From NCBI RefSeq assembly GCF_009455635.1, contig NZ_QPER01000002.1, forward strand, positions 2,852,001 through 2,916,000: a stretch of 64,000 nt of DNA. The letters are read 5' to 3'. The position numbers were made by a program, and so were the translations under genes. The DNA is from Paraburkholderia agricolaris (GTDB taxonomy: Bacteria; Pseudomonadota; Gammaproteobacteria; Burkholderiales; Burkholderiaceae). Each line of letters opens with the position of its first letter. Position 1 is the stretch's first letter. Shown piece after piece: positions 7,881 to 16,185 of this stretch. The notes beneath the pieces were generated by a model. The model had not been told where the DNA came from. It did not search any database and saw only the letters and a list, made by a program, of their open reading frames with translations.

Positions 7881-10430
7881 ATGGTGATGCCGCGCGAGAG
7901 TATGCGGGATTTGCTGGAACGAAGCCGGCTTGCAATTCGATGGGGAGGCATACTCGGCCTCCTGTGCCACCCCATTTACTACGTCGTCTGGACCTATGTC
8001 CTGCCGCAGCCGTACGACAACCTCTGGCTTCGATTGAGTGCGGCGGCCATCTGCATTCCGTTGATCTTTCAGGCGCGTTGGCCCAAGCGCTTTAACAACG
8101 CCCTGCTGATCTACTGGCATTGCTGCCTGATCTACGTATTGCCGTTTGTTTGTACATTCCTCGCGATCAGAAATTCATTCTCCACCATGTGGATGATGAC
8201 CGAGGTCATGATGCTTTTCATCATGGCCCTGTGTATCGACAATCCGCTTTTGCTGATGGCCTGCATAGGCATCGGTATTTTTTCCGGCACGCTGGCCGCG
8301 GTGGCCACCTCACCGGCTCCGATCGTTCTGAGCGCGGCCAATCAGTCGGATCTCGCCGTGCTGCCCGTTGTCGTTCTGTGCAGCATGGCGTTCAGCTATG
8401 CAATCAGCAAAGGACGCATCTTTGTCGAACGAAACCGGGCTTTGCAGGCCCTCGCGGGCTCGATCGCCCATGAAATGCGTAATCCCCTCAGCCAGCTGAA
8501 ACACGTTCTGGATCGCGTGGAAGAAGCGCTGCCCGCCACGACGGAATCCGACCGGTCGCCGGCGTTGCCGCACGACCAGGCGGCCGTGCTTTATCGTCAT
8601 GTGGCTCACGGCCAGTTGTCGATTGAGCGAGGCCTGCGCATTATCGCAATGACACTGGACGAAGTCAGCGCAAAACCGATTCGCTCGGATTACCGCGCCT
8701 ATCTGAGTGCGGCGAATACCACACGTAAAGCGCTGGACGAATACGGCTTCGGCGATGAAAAGGAACGCAGCAAGGTCAGACTCGCGGTGCTGGAAGATTT
8801 CACTTTCAAGGTCGACGAAACCGTCTATCTTTTCACCCTGTTCAATCTGATCAAGAACGCGCTTCATCACATTGCCACGCATCCATTGGCAACGCTCACA
8901 CTCACGATCGACCGGCAGTCCGTTATCGTTCACGACACCGGCCCGGGGATTTCGCCCGACATTCTGCCGCATCTGTTCGAGCCCTTCCGTACAGCGGGAA
9001 ATTCGACTGGCACAGGATTGGGACTGGCCTACTGCCAGCGCGCGATGCGCGCTTTTGGCGGCACGATCAGTTGCCGCTCGGAAGTCGGCAAATTTACGCA
9101 ATTCACGCTGCAGTTTCCGGCCGTTCAGGAGAGCGAGGTTGCGGAGCACGAGCACAGGATCTTTGAACGTGCCGCGCCATTTTTCAGCGGGAAACGCATT
9201 CTCATCGTCGACGACGATGCCGGTCAACGGGCGAGAATCCGTCGCGCGCTATCGAAGTTGGGCGCGAACGTGAGCGAGGCCGCAAACGGCGAGACGGCGC
9301 TGGGCATGCTTCGGCAGGCAACGCTGTGGGATCTCGTGCTGATGGACATCAACATGCCGGGTCTGGACGGCTACACGACCAGCGAAAAAATCCGCGCGGG
9401 CCGTCAGGATCCTAACTGGAATGTTCTGATCGCGGCCTACACGGTAGAGCCCAGCAATGTGGCACGCGTCCTCGCACGGCGAGCGGGCATGGACGAACTC
9501 ATCAGCAAATCCTGCAGCGTGGTGGAATTGATCAACACTCTGCAGACGCTCTTCGAAAACGGCAGCCGGCATCATCTGAACGAGAGATTCGACGGCTTCG
9601 ACGGCAAGACGATCCTGGTAGCGGACGACGACACCTACAGCAGGCTGGTTGCCAAAGGCTATCTGGAGCGATGCGGCGCGAGCGTCGTCGAGGCCGAACA
9701 TGGGCAGGCGGTGCTCGCCGGGCTGGAGGAGAACGACGCCATCGATGCCATCGTGATGGATCTGAATATGCCTGGCATGGGCGGTGTGGAAGTCACTGCG
9801 TTGATTCGTAATCGTGCCGACTCATATGTCAACGTCCCCATCATTGCCTTGACCAGTCAATCCGATATGGACGCCGTACAGGCATGCCTCGCTGCAGGAA
9901 TGAACGAGGTCATGATCAAACCGGTGCAGGTCAGTTCGCTGTATGCGTCGCTTGCCAGACAGTTTGCCCAGCAACGTGCGTTGAACGCTTCAGCGAAGGC
10001 GGATCTATCGCAAACATCGGCTGGCCCGATCAGAAAACCTGCAACGATCGCGGAAGACAGTCTGCTTGACGAGAAACATCTCGAAGAGCTGGTAACGCTT
10101 GATTTGCTGGATCAGTCGTTCCTCAATGGCATTGAACAGATTCGCTTGCTCGTGGCGCGACTCCCGGCCAGTGTGGCAGCTCGTGACCTCGAATCGACAC
10201 ACGATGCATTGCACCGCCTTCTTGGCATCAGCGGCAATATCGGGGCAAAGGCGCTGTATCAGTTCACGAGGCAGATTTATCCGCGGGTGGTAGGAGGCGA
10301 ATGGCCTTCAGAACCTGACTGGCTTGAATGGGTTTGCATGTTGGGTGAACGCACTGCTGACGCACTGCAGACGTATTTCGTTTCGGCGAACGCACGTCGC
10401 GATCATCGGGACGTGCTAAGCGGTGGATAG
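7881..10430 (+). CDS. Hybrid sensor histidine kinase, CqsS/LqsS-like
   Basis: About 849 residues in the inner membrane. The first ~180 residues form about six helices. They include GLLCHPIYYVVWTYVLPQPY, which closely resembles the start of the Vibrio CqsS sensor (GFPIYYIIWEFMFPQPY). Then follow a HisKA box HEMRNPL (H197), HATPase motifs, receiver 1 (phospho-Asp D489 in MDINMPG), receiver 2 (D627 in MDLNMPG) and a C-terminal Hpt domain with LHRLLGISGNIGA (H778). A full phosphorelay is thus in one protein. I chose ATG 7881 because GGAGG lies at 7872-7876; GTG 7860 and ATG 7887 are alternatives. CqsS/LqsS/PhcS kinases detect small hydrophobic quorum signals, and the neighbouring AAR-like gene sits where their synthase gene normally is. 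Confidence 0.9.
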   Translation: MVMPRESMRDLLERSRLAIRWGGILGLLCHPIYYVVWTYVLPQPYDNLWLRLSAAAICIPLIFQARWPKRFNNALLIYWHCCLIYVLPFVCTFLAIRNSFSTMWMMTEVMMLFIMALCIDNPLLLMACIGIGIFSGTLAAVATSPAPIVLSAANQSDLAVLPVVVLCSMAFSYAISKGRIFVERNRALQALAGSIAHEMRNPLSQLKHVLDRVEEALPATTESDRSPALPHDQAAVLYRHVAHGQLSIERGLRIIAMTLDEVSAKPIRSDYRAYLSAANTTRKALDEYGFGDEKERSKVRLAVLEDFTFKVDETVYLFTLFNLIKNALHHIATHPLATLTLTIDRQSVIVHDTGPGISPDILPHLFEPFRTAGNSTGTGLGLAYCQRAMRAFGGTISCRSEVGKFTQFTLQFPAVQESEVAEHEHRIFERAAPFFSGKRILIVDDDAGQRARIRRALSKLGANVSEAANGETALGMLRQATLWDLVLMDINMPGLDGYTTSEKIRAGRQDPNWNVLIAAYTVEPSNVARVLARRAGMDELISKSCSVVELINTLQTLFENGSRHHLNERFDGFDGKTILVADDDTYSRLVAKGYLERCGASVVEAEHGQAVLAGLEENDAIDAIVMDLNMPGMGGVEVTALIRNRADSYVNVPIIALTSQSDMDAVQACLAAGMNEVMIKPVQVSSLYASLARQFAQQRALNASAKADLSQTSAGPIRKPATIAEDSLLDEKHLEELVTLDLLDQSFLNGIEQIRLLVARLPASVAARDLESTHDALHRLLGISGNIGAKALYQFTRQIYPRVVGGEWPSEPDWLEWVCMLGERTADALQTYFVSANARRDHRDVLSGG

Positions 10431-10478
10431 CGGCCGAGTGTAGCCGTCGGGTGGCTCCCCGGTATCTGCGGTGCGTGT

Positions 10479-11591
10479 TCAACTTCTGAAACGGGGAAAA
10501 CTCATCGTTATCGTCGTACCCGCACCCAGGGTGGATTCGATCCCGAGGCGTCCACCTAAAGATTGCATGATGCGGTTGCAAAAAATCATGCCCATGCCGT
10601 GGCCGCCAGACCCCGCGTAGGTTGTGACGGGGTCCTGCAACAGACGCGCCTTGATCTCCGGCGCAATCCCCGGACCGTTGTCGCGAATGCGGATCTCCGG
10701 TTCGGGGGCATCCACGACCTCGAAGCGTAACGAAGGCGCGGTTGCACCGTCGAGCGCACGCAACGCGTTGGAGAGCAGCGAAGAGAGTACGAGTGCGACG
10801 CAATTGGGCATTGAGTGCACGACGAAATCCCCTTGTACGTCGACCTGTATCCAGTCACCCTGCGAGGCGGTAAACGGATAGGTATCGAGCAAGGTTGCGA
10901 TCAATTGTGTCGCCTTGACCTTGCGCGTTCCAGCGCCCGACGCAAACGGCTGGCCTCCGTTCTGGTGCACGGCCGCCCAGAAAGATGAGATCAGCGTCAG
11001 ACAGTATTGCGCATTGTTCTGCATTGACGTTGCCGCCTGGCCGATCGCCCTTTGACGCTCCGGATCGTATTGCTCGGCAACGTCGGTTTCGACAGCACGC
11101 GCAAAGAGCGAGATCGTTGCCAATGGCGTATTCAGTTCATGGGCGAGGAAAGCAAGCGTCTCATCCATTGCCAACAGGCGCTGCTGGCGCGTTTCCCGCT
11201 CGGCGTAGCGCGCGGTGGCCTGCCGCAGGACCTCGCGCACCGTTTCGACCCGAAGCGGCTTTTCGAGAATGCGGAATACGTCACCGGTATTGACCGTCTG
11301 CAACAGCATGTCCTTGTCCGCATAGGCGGTCACAAGGATCCGCACGATTTGCGGATGTTCCTGCGCTACCTGACGCAACAGATCGTCTCCACGCCGCTCC
11401 GGCATGCGGAAATCGGTCACCAGTACGGCGATCTCCGCTGCGTACTCACTCAGTACGGCCATCGCCTCGTCTGCGCCTCGAGCGATACGCACGTGGTAGT
11501 CCTCACGGATCGCGCGGGCGAAGTGGTTGCGCGACATCTCGTCGTCATCGACGAACAGGATGGAAAACGGCGCTTGCATGGTGTCGCTCAT
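10479..11591 (-). CDS. Response regulator fused to histidine kinase (PhcR/PhcQ-like)
   Basis: 370 residues, soluble. An N-terminal receiver (acidic pocket D15-D17, phospho-Asp D60 in VTDFRMPE, Lys111 in EKPL) is joined to a HisKA domain (HELNTPL, H151) and an ATPase domain with DNGPGIAPE and GGHGMGM. The reversed order, receiver before kinase, is that of the Ralstonia PhcR/PhcQ regulators downstream of the PhcS quorum sensor. It has no DNA-binding domain. It is tail-to-tail with the CqsS-like kinase, 48 bases apart, and probably receives its phosphate or signals onward. Its own promoter would lie in 11592-11848, where I see no distinctive motif. Confidence 0.9.
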   Translation of the reverse strand: MSDTMQAPFSILFVDDDEMSRNHFARAIREDYHVRIARGADEAMAVLSEYAAEIAVLVTDFRMPERRGDDLLRQVAQEHPQIVRILVTAYADKDMLLQTVNTGDVFRILEKPLRVETVREVLRQATARYAERETRQQRLLAMDETLAFLAHELNTPLATISLFARAVETDVAEQYDPERQRAIGQAATSMQNNAQYCLTLISSFWAAVHQNGGQPFASGAGTRKVKATQLIATLLDTYPFTASQGDWIQVDVQGDFVVHSMPNCVALVLSSLLSNALRALDGATAPSLRFEVVDAPEPEIRIRDNGPGIAPEIKARLLQDPVTTYAGSGGHGMGMIFCNRIMQSLGGRLGIESTLGAGTTITMSFPRFRS

Positions 11592-11848
11592 CGAATTCCC
11601 GGCAGATCGAATTTGAACAGAGCCATTCGCGGGTAATAAAACAATCAGATCAGATACGCCGGATTGGGCACCCTGGCGTAGCCGCCCTTGAAGGGTAAAG
11701 CCAGCGGCTATCGTAAGCGATTTTCAGAATCGAGCAAGGCATGCAAGACGCACAGCAGGATCGAACCGGCACGATTGGTAAATATCACTGATCTATCTGG
11801 CCGGCCGCGATGCCGCAAATCGGTCGATGCAGCCAGGTGGATCGCCGG

Positions 11849-13390
11849 TCAACGCTCCAGCGCACGCGCAAGAGCGACAATCCCCGACTCGATTGCTTTG
11901 CTGTCGACAGACGCAAAGCCCAGCACCAGCCCCGGCGGCGCCGGACGGTCGATCGCATACAGCGACAGCGGGCGCGTCTCGAGGCCCGCGCGCGCCGCCC
12001 GGCGCGCCATGTCGGCGTCGTCGGTACCGGGTTGAAAAAACGCCGGCGCATCGAGGCCCGCGATGATTCGCGGAACATGCAGGAGTCCGGAAAGATGCCG
12101 GTCGGCGGCCACCTTCAGTGCTTCGGCGCGTTCGCCGTACAGCATGCGCATGCGCCGGATATGCCGGCCAAAATGGCCTTCCGCGATGAATTCATGCAGG
12201 ACCGATTGCTGATCCAGTGGAACATGCCGCGCCGTCAACGACAATGCGGCCACGAACGGATCGACCAGGCGGTCGGGCAAGATCGCGTACGCGGTCCGCA
12301 GCGCGGGAAACAGCAATTTGCTGAAGGTGCCGCAGTAGATCACGTGTCCATCGTCGTCGAGACTCTTCATTGCGGCCAGAGGATTGCCCTCGAAGCGGTA
12401 TTCGCTGTCGTAGTCGTCCTCGATGATAACGGCGCCTCGATCCCGCGCCCACTCGAGCAGCGACAACCGCCGTTCGAGCGCGAGCGACGGCCCCAACGGC
12501 GCCTGCCGCCCGGCCGTGACATAGGCCAGACGTGCGTCGGGGGCGTGCTGCCGCGCCCAGTCCACATTGATACCGCTGGCATCGACAGGCACGCCGACAA
12601 CCCGCGCACCCGCTGCTTCGAGCACGAAACGCGCGCCCTGATAGCCCGGATCTTCAATCCACGCTGCGTCGCCCGGATCGAGCAGTAAACGCGCGCCCAG
12701 ATCGATGGCCTGCTGGACACTGCCTAGCATCACGACATTTCCGGCGGTACACCGGATACCACGAGATATCCCCACATAGCCGGCAATCGCCTCGCGCAGC
12801 GGCCGGTATCCTTGTGCTTCACCGTCGCCCAGCAGATCTCGCCGGGTGCGGCGTACGCGTCTTGCCGCCAGCCGTGCCCACAGTTCGAACGGGAACGCAT
12901 CGAGATCAGGTTGACTGGAACGAAAAGCCCTGGCGGGACCGGGGCGGCCGCTTACATCAAAAGCGCTTCGCGCGAGCAGACGGCCACGGATCGAGAGCGC
13001 GACGGCACGCGCTTGAGCGCCGCCATCGGTATCGCGATGGCGGTCGCGAGCGACCGACCGTCCGTCGCGCTTCCTGTTCGACAAGCGATCGCCGCTATCG
13101 GTATGCCGCCCGGACAGTTCGGGCAGTTCCGGCGCGACGAAACTGCCTCGTCCTACGGCGCCCGTCAGATAGCCTTCAGCGTCGAGTTGCGAAAACACGC
13201 CCAGTACCGTTCCGCGTGACAAACCGAATCGGACGGCGAGATCGCGCGACGACGGCAAGCGCGCGCCCGGCAGCAGACGGCCCGTCAGGATCGCCGAGCG
13301 CAGTTCGTCATATAGCCAGCGTTGCAGCGACATACCGGCCGGTCGCGGCGCCAGTGCAAGTTCAATCTGTTCGGCTCGGCGCATCGTCAC
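11849..13390 (-). CDS. MocR/PdxR-family regulator (GntR HTH plus aminotransferase domain)
   Basis: 513 residues. A GntR winged helix (about 22-90; RLPSSRDLAVRFGLSRGTVLGVFSQL) is linked by a long Arg/Asp-rich spacer to an aminotransferase-like PLP domain (about 155-505). The PLP Lys is in YCGTFSKLLFPALR. Members bind DNA through the N-domain and sense PLP or an amine with the C-domain, typically controlling a divergent neighbour. Here that neighbour is the epimerase-like gene at 13526. The spacer of about 60 residues is longer than usual. Confidence 0.92.
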   Translation of the reverse strand: MTMRRAEQIELALAPRPAGMSLQRWLYDELRSAILTGRLLPGARLPSSRDLAVRFGLSRGTVLGVFSQLDAEGYLTGAVGRGSFVAPELPELSGRHTDSGDRLSNRKRDGRSVARDRHRDTDGGAQARAVALSIRGRLLARSAFDVSGRPGPARAFRSSQPDLDAFPFELWARLAARRVRRTRRDLLGDGEAQGYRPLREAIAGYVGISRGIRCTAGNVVMLGSVQQAIDLGARLLLDPGDAAWIEDPGYQGARFVLEAAGARVVGVPVDASGINVDWARQHAPDARLAYVTAGRQAPLGPSLALERRLSLLEWARDRGAVIIEDDYDSEYRFEGNPLAAMKSLDDDGHVIYCGTFSKLLFPALRTAYAILPDRLVDPFVAALSLTARHVPLDQQSVLHEFIAEGHFGRHIRRMRMLYGERAEALKVAADRHLSGLLHVPRIIAGLDAPAFFQPGTDDADMARRAARAGLETRPLSLYAIDRPAPPGLVLGFASVDSKAIESGIVALARALER

Positions 13391-13421
13391 TCTTTCCAGA
13401 TTGGCTCAATCAATTTCGTAA

Positions 13422-13446
13422 TAATGGATCTTTTTTGTGACCATTA
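13422..13446. promoter_or_regulatory. Inverted repeat in MocR/epimerase promoter region
   Basis: TAATGG (13422-13427) and CCATTA (13441-13446) are perfect 6-bp arms around a 13-base T-rich centre. They lie in the 135-base gap between divergent starts, about 80 bases before the epimerase-like ATG. A plausible MocR operator by position only. Confidence 0.35.
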
Positions 13447-13525
13447 AAAGCCATATCGTCGTCTTTATCGAAAGCACGCCATACCGTGGCAGACATTCAC
13501 CATTGCAGACAGGAGGAGAAGATAA

Positions 13526-14260
13526 ATGGCAGATAGGGTTTTTGTAGCGGGTGCAAGCGGCGCAATTGGCACCGCGCTTGTGCCGCTCCTGATTGCCGCC
13601 GGCTATACGGTGTTCGGCAGCACGCGGCGCGTGGAGCGGGCTAAAAAACTCGAGGACGCAGGTGCCACGCCAGTGGTTGCCGATGTATTCGACGCACTCG
13701 CCTTACGCAACGCGCTGCTTCACATCGCGCCGCAAACCGTGATTCATCAATTGACCGACTTGCCCCCGGGCCTCGACCCTGCCCGGATGGCTCAGGCGGT
13801 GACAGCCAACGCCAGGATACGTGACGAGGGAACGCGAAACCTGGTCGCCGCCGCAGTTTCGGCCGGCAGCAGCCGCATGATTGCGCAAAGCATTGCGTGG
13901 GCATATCGGCCCGGCGCGACGCCTTACGACGAAAGCTGCCCGCTCGACATCGACGCGCAAGGTACGCGCGGTACGAGCGTGCGGGGTGTCGCCGCACTCG
14001 AGCAACATGTGCTGGAGGCGAGATCGCTGACTGGCACAGTCCTGAGGTATGGGCAGATTTACGGGCCTGGCACCGGAGCCGATGCTGCGGCCGGGTCGAG
14101 CCCGCTGCACGTTGAAGCCGCAGCGTATGCGGCGATGCTTGCCCTTCAACGGGGCAAGGCAGGCGTGTACAACATCGCGGAGGATGCCGCCGAAGTCAGC
14201 AGCGCAAAGGCGAAGCGTGAATTGGCGTGGTCGCCGGACTGGCGATCGGTGCAGCATTGA
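13526..14260 (+). CDS. NAD(P)-binding epimerase/dehydratase-like protein
   Basis: 244 residues, extended-SDR type. GASGAIGTALVPLLIAAGY begins at residue 9, and HQLTDLPPGLDPARM and EGTRNLVAAA are typical of nucleoside-sugar-epimerase relatives. It is shorter than most (about 300), and I do not find a clear YxxxK; SIAWAYRPGA sits in that area. It may thus be a reductase of atypical mechanism or an NADP sensor. AGGAGGAGAAG precedes the ATG. Divergent from the MocR regulator and overlapping the downstream cupin gene by four bases (ATGA). Confidence 0.8.
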   Translation: MADRVFVAGASGAIGTALVPLLIAAGYTVFGSTRRVERAKKLEDAGATPVVADVFDALALRNALLHIAPQTVIHQLTDLPPGLDPARMAQAVTANARIRDEGTRNLVAAAVSAGSSRMIAQSIAWAYRPGATPYDESCPLDIDAQGTRGTSVRGVAALEQHVLEARSLTGTVLRYGQIYGPGTGADAAAGSSPLHVEAAAYAAMLALQRGKAGVYNIAEDAAEVSSAKAKRELAWSPDWRSVQH

Positions 14261-14781
14261 TGACCCCGCGCATTTTGCCGGACCTGTCGGGCAGGCCCAC
14301 GATGCTTGCCGCGATCGTAGCGTCCGTGCTGATGGCCGGCCCGGCGGCGCCCCGTTCAGCGATCGACTGGATTGCGAATCTATGCGCGGGCGGCGCGGCA
14401 CCGTTGCTGTCTGGCGTGTCGCCGGATGCCCGCACCACGCGCCGTCCTGCTTCGACGGTCAAGGTTCTATCGTGCGAAGCACTGCCTGACGCACCGGGCA
14501 AGTCGATAACGACGGCCATCGTCGACTTTCCACCGCTCGGCTTTACGCCGGCGCATCGTCACCCGGGTTCGGTGACGGCCGTCGTATTGGAGGGGACGAT
14601 CCGCTCGCAACTGGAGGGCGGCGCGCCCCTCGACTACGTGAGCGGACAAACGTGGTTCGAACCGCCGCGCGCGCTCCATCTGTTCGCCGAGAATCCCGAT
14701 CCGACCCACCCGGCGAGGCTGCTTGCGACTTTCGTCACCGACACCGGTTGCGGGCCGCTGGTGTTGCCGCCGAACCCTTGA
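14260..14781 (+). CDS. Cupin-domain protein with N-terminal hydrophobic segment
   Basis: 173 residues if the ATG at 14260, overlapping the previous stop as ATGA, is used. An in-frame GTG at 14227 would add 11. A hydrophobic stretch (MLAAIVASVLMAGPA, about 14-28) suggests export or an anchor. The cupin barrel contains TPAHRHPGSVTAVVLEG (metal-binding His pair) and a second conserved FEPPRALH. Translational coupling implies a shared function with the epimerase-like gene. Role unknown; small cupins may be isomerases, dioxygenases or sensors. Confidence 0.8.
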   Translation: MTPRILPDLSGRPTMLAAIVASVLMAGPAAPRSAIDWIANLCAGGAAPLLSGVSPDARTTRRPASTVKVLSCEALPDAPGKSITTAIVDFPPLGFTPAHRHPGSVTAVVLEGTIRSQLEGGAPLDYVSGQTWFEPPRALHLFAENPDPTHPARLLATFVTDTGCGPLVLPPNP

Positions 14782-14796
14782 GCCAGTCGCCGTCGA

Positions 14797-15246
14797 TCAC
14801 GCTGCGTTGATGAGTCCAAGCTGTCGCAGCGCGGTCACGCCATCGTCCAGCCCGATTTCCTCAACTATCTTGCCGTCTTTGAGACGTAGCACGGTCGTGC
14901 CGGTGAAGTGCATTTTCCGGCCGGTCGCAGCGGGCAACGATCCAATAAGGAAATCGCCGAATGCCGGACCGGTGTGTGTGCCGCCACCCTCCCAGCGACC
15001 CACTACATAGTCTCCCTCGGCAATGAGATCGGCTGCGCCCCAGAAATTGAGGTTCGGGAAAGCTTCGCGAAAACCGGTCATGAAGGCCTTGATGTTCTCG
15101 CGGCCGCGGCGTGGTTCGTGCAGCGAGTATTGAAGAAGCATGTCGGGGGCGGCAAGTTCGTCGACGATGCCGATGTTGCATGTCTTGCCCCAGAAATCAG
15201 TGAACCAGCGACCCACAACGGCCTTGTTGTCATCTTCCTTGGACAT
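14797..15246 (-). CDS. SnoaL-like polyketide-cyclase-family protein
   Basis: 149 residues of the NTF2-like fold. VVGRWFTDFWG, the ELAAPDMLLQYSLHEPRRGRENIKAFM region and DYVVGRWEGGGTHTGPAFG match ester-cyclase/SnoaL-like proteins. The frame is open 63 bases further upstream. I chose ATG 15246 (MSKEDDNK) because GAGGA lies seven bases before it. It ends 15 bases from the convergent cupin gene. Members of this fold catalyse aldol cyclisation, hydration or nothing known; the substrate cannot be assigned. Confidence 0.85.
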   Translation of the reverse strand: MSKEDDNKAVVGRWFTDFWGKTCNIGIVDELAAPDMLLQYSLHEPRRGRENIKAFMTGFREAFPNLNFWGAADLIAEGDYVVGRWEGGGTHTGPAFGDFLIGSLPAATGRKMHFTGTTVLRLKDGKIVEEIGLDDGVTALRQLGLINAA

Positions 15247-15738
15247 GGTGAATTCCTCATCGATGTAGTTGAGAAGGGGAAACGCAATCGCTTCCCTCTG
15301 CACCAACAATATCGATGCAAGCAGTCACCCGCCCCCCGTTTCTTGCCGAGATACTCGATCGACAGGCGGATTATGGTGACGGCGGTCACTCGCGTTCGAC
15401 TCACTGCGTTGTCTTATGCGTGCGATTGCACGGTCGGCAAGGTCGGCGAAAAATTTCCCGGGTGAGTAACCCTCAATCGATTGAATTCATCGTTCGGGTG
15501 ACCGCTTTGGAAAAGGCCGACCGGCCGCGAGGAATCTTTGTGATAATCCACTCCCGGCAGATTTACCCAGTTACTGGCAGTCGCTTCCAACGTCTCTCGC
15601 GGATTGATCCCATCGAATGCCATACCCCGAATGCCACCGACCGCCACCGGTGGCCACTTGTGGTTGCGTGTGGCAACATCGCCGTGATCTCTCAACCACG
15701 TCAGACCTCGCGCAGGTTCATACACTTCTGGAGAACTC
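15247..15738. other. 492-base gap without a supported gene
   Basis: Divergent spacer between the SnoaL-like and VOC genes. Both strands contain open frames of about 110 residues, but their translations look like shadow sequence and none has a ribosome site. I see no strong dyad, terminator or sigma-54 site here. It may be the remnant of a lost gene. Confidence 0.4.
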
Positions 15739-16113
15739 ATGTTCGACCACGTCAAATTCGGCGTCAGCGACTATGCCGCGAGCAAAGCGTTCTTCCTCAA
15801 GGCGCTCGAACCACTCGGCGTAGCTGTTGTCTCGGAGGGGTCGCCAACCTACGGTGTCGAACTCAGCCCACCGGGTAAGGCTTCATTGTGCCTGTACCAG
15901 ACCGAAGAGAAACCGGCGCATCTTCACCTGGCGTTTGTGGCCGAAAATCGCCAGCAGGTCGACGCTTTCTATCGCGCGGCTCTGGAGGCGGGTGGCAAAG
16001 ACAATGGCGCGCCTGGTCCGCGCCCGCACTACCACCCGAACTACTATGCGGCTTTTGTCATTGGTCCAGACGGGCACAACCTCGAAGTGGTTTGCCATCA
16101 GCCCGAGGCCTAG
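15739..16113 (+). CDS. VOC-family (glyoxalase/bleomycin-resistance fold) protein
   Basis: 124 residues. It begins MFDHVKFGVSDYAASKAFF and contains GVELSPPGKASLCLYQ, HLHLAF and HNPNYYAAFVIGPDGHNLEVV-like segments of the paired beta-alpha-beta-beta-beta VOC fold. A His in HVKF, a His in AHLHLAF and the Glu in NLEVV would be the metal ligands. GGAG lies just before the ATG. It may be a small-molecule dioxygenase, isomerase or binding protein; the sequence does not say which. Confidence 0.88.
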   Translation: MFDHVKFGVSDYAASKAFFLKALEPLGVAVVSEGSPTYGVELSPPGKASLCLYQTEEKPAHLHLAFVAENRQQVDAFYRAALEAGGKDNGAPGPRPHYHPNYYAAFVIGPDGHNLEVVCHQPEA

Positions 16114-16145
16114 ACCTTCCAGCGCGAGCAAGGCGCGTTGACGGC

Positions 16146-16169
16146 GAGGTCGAGGTCGAGGTCGAGGTC
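16146..16169. repeat. Four tandem copies of GAGGTC
   Basis: A short hexanucleotide array, GAGGTC four times in a row, in the convergent spacer between the VOC gene and the permuted oxidase. Probably a slippage product. Confidence 0.8.
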
Positions 16170-16185
16170 GGGCATAAGCTGATCG

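Noticed and set aside
15315..15878. Open frames in the SnoaL-VOC spacer
   Set aside because: No ribosome site, no family resemblance, and one runs into the VOC gene in another frame.
16146..16169. GAGGTC tandem array as CRISPR or regulatory repeat
   Set aside because: No spacers, only 24 bases; a simple sequence repeat.
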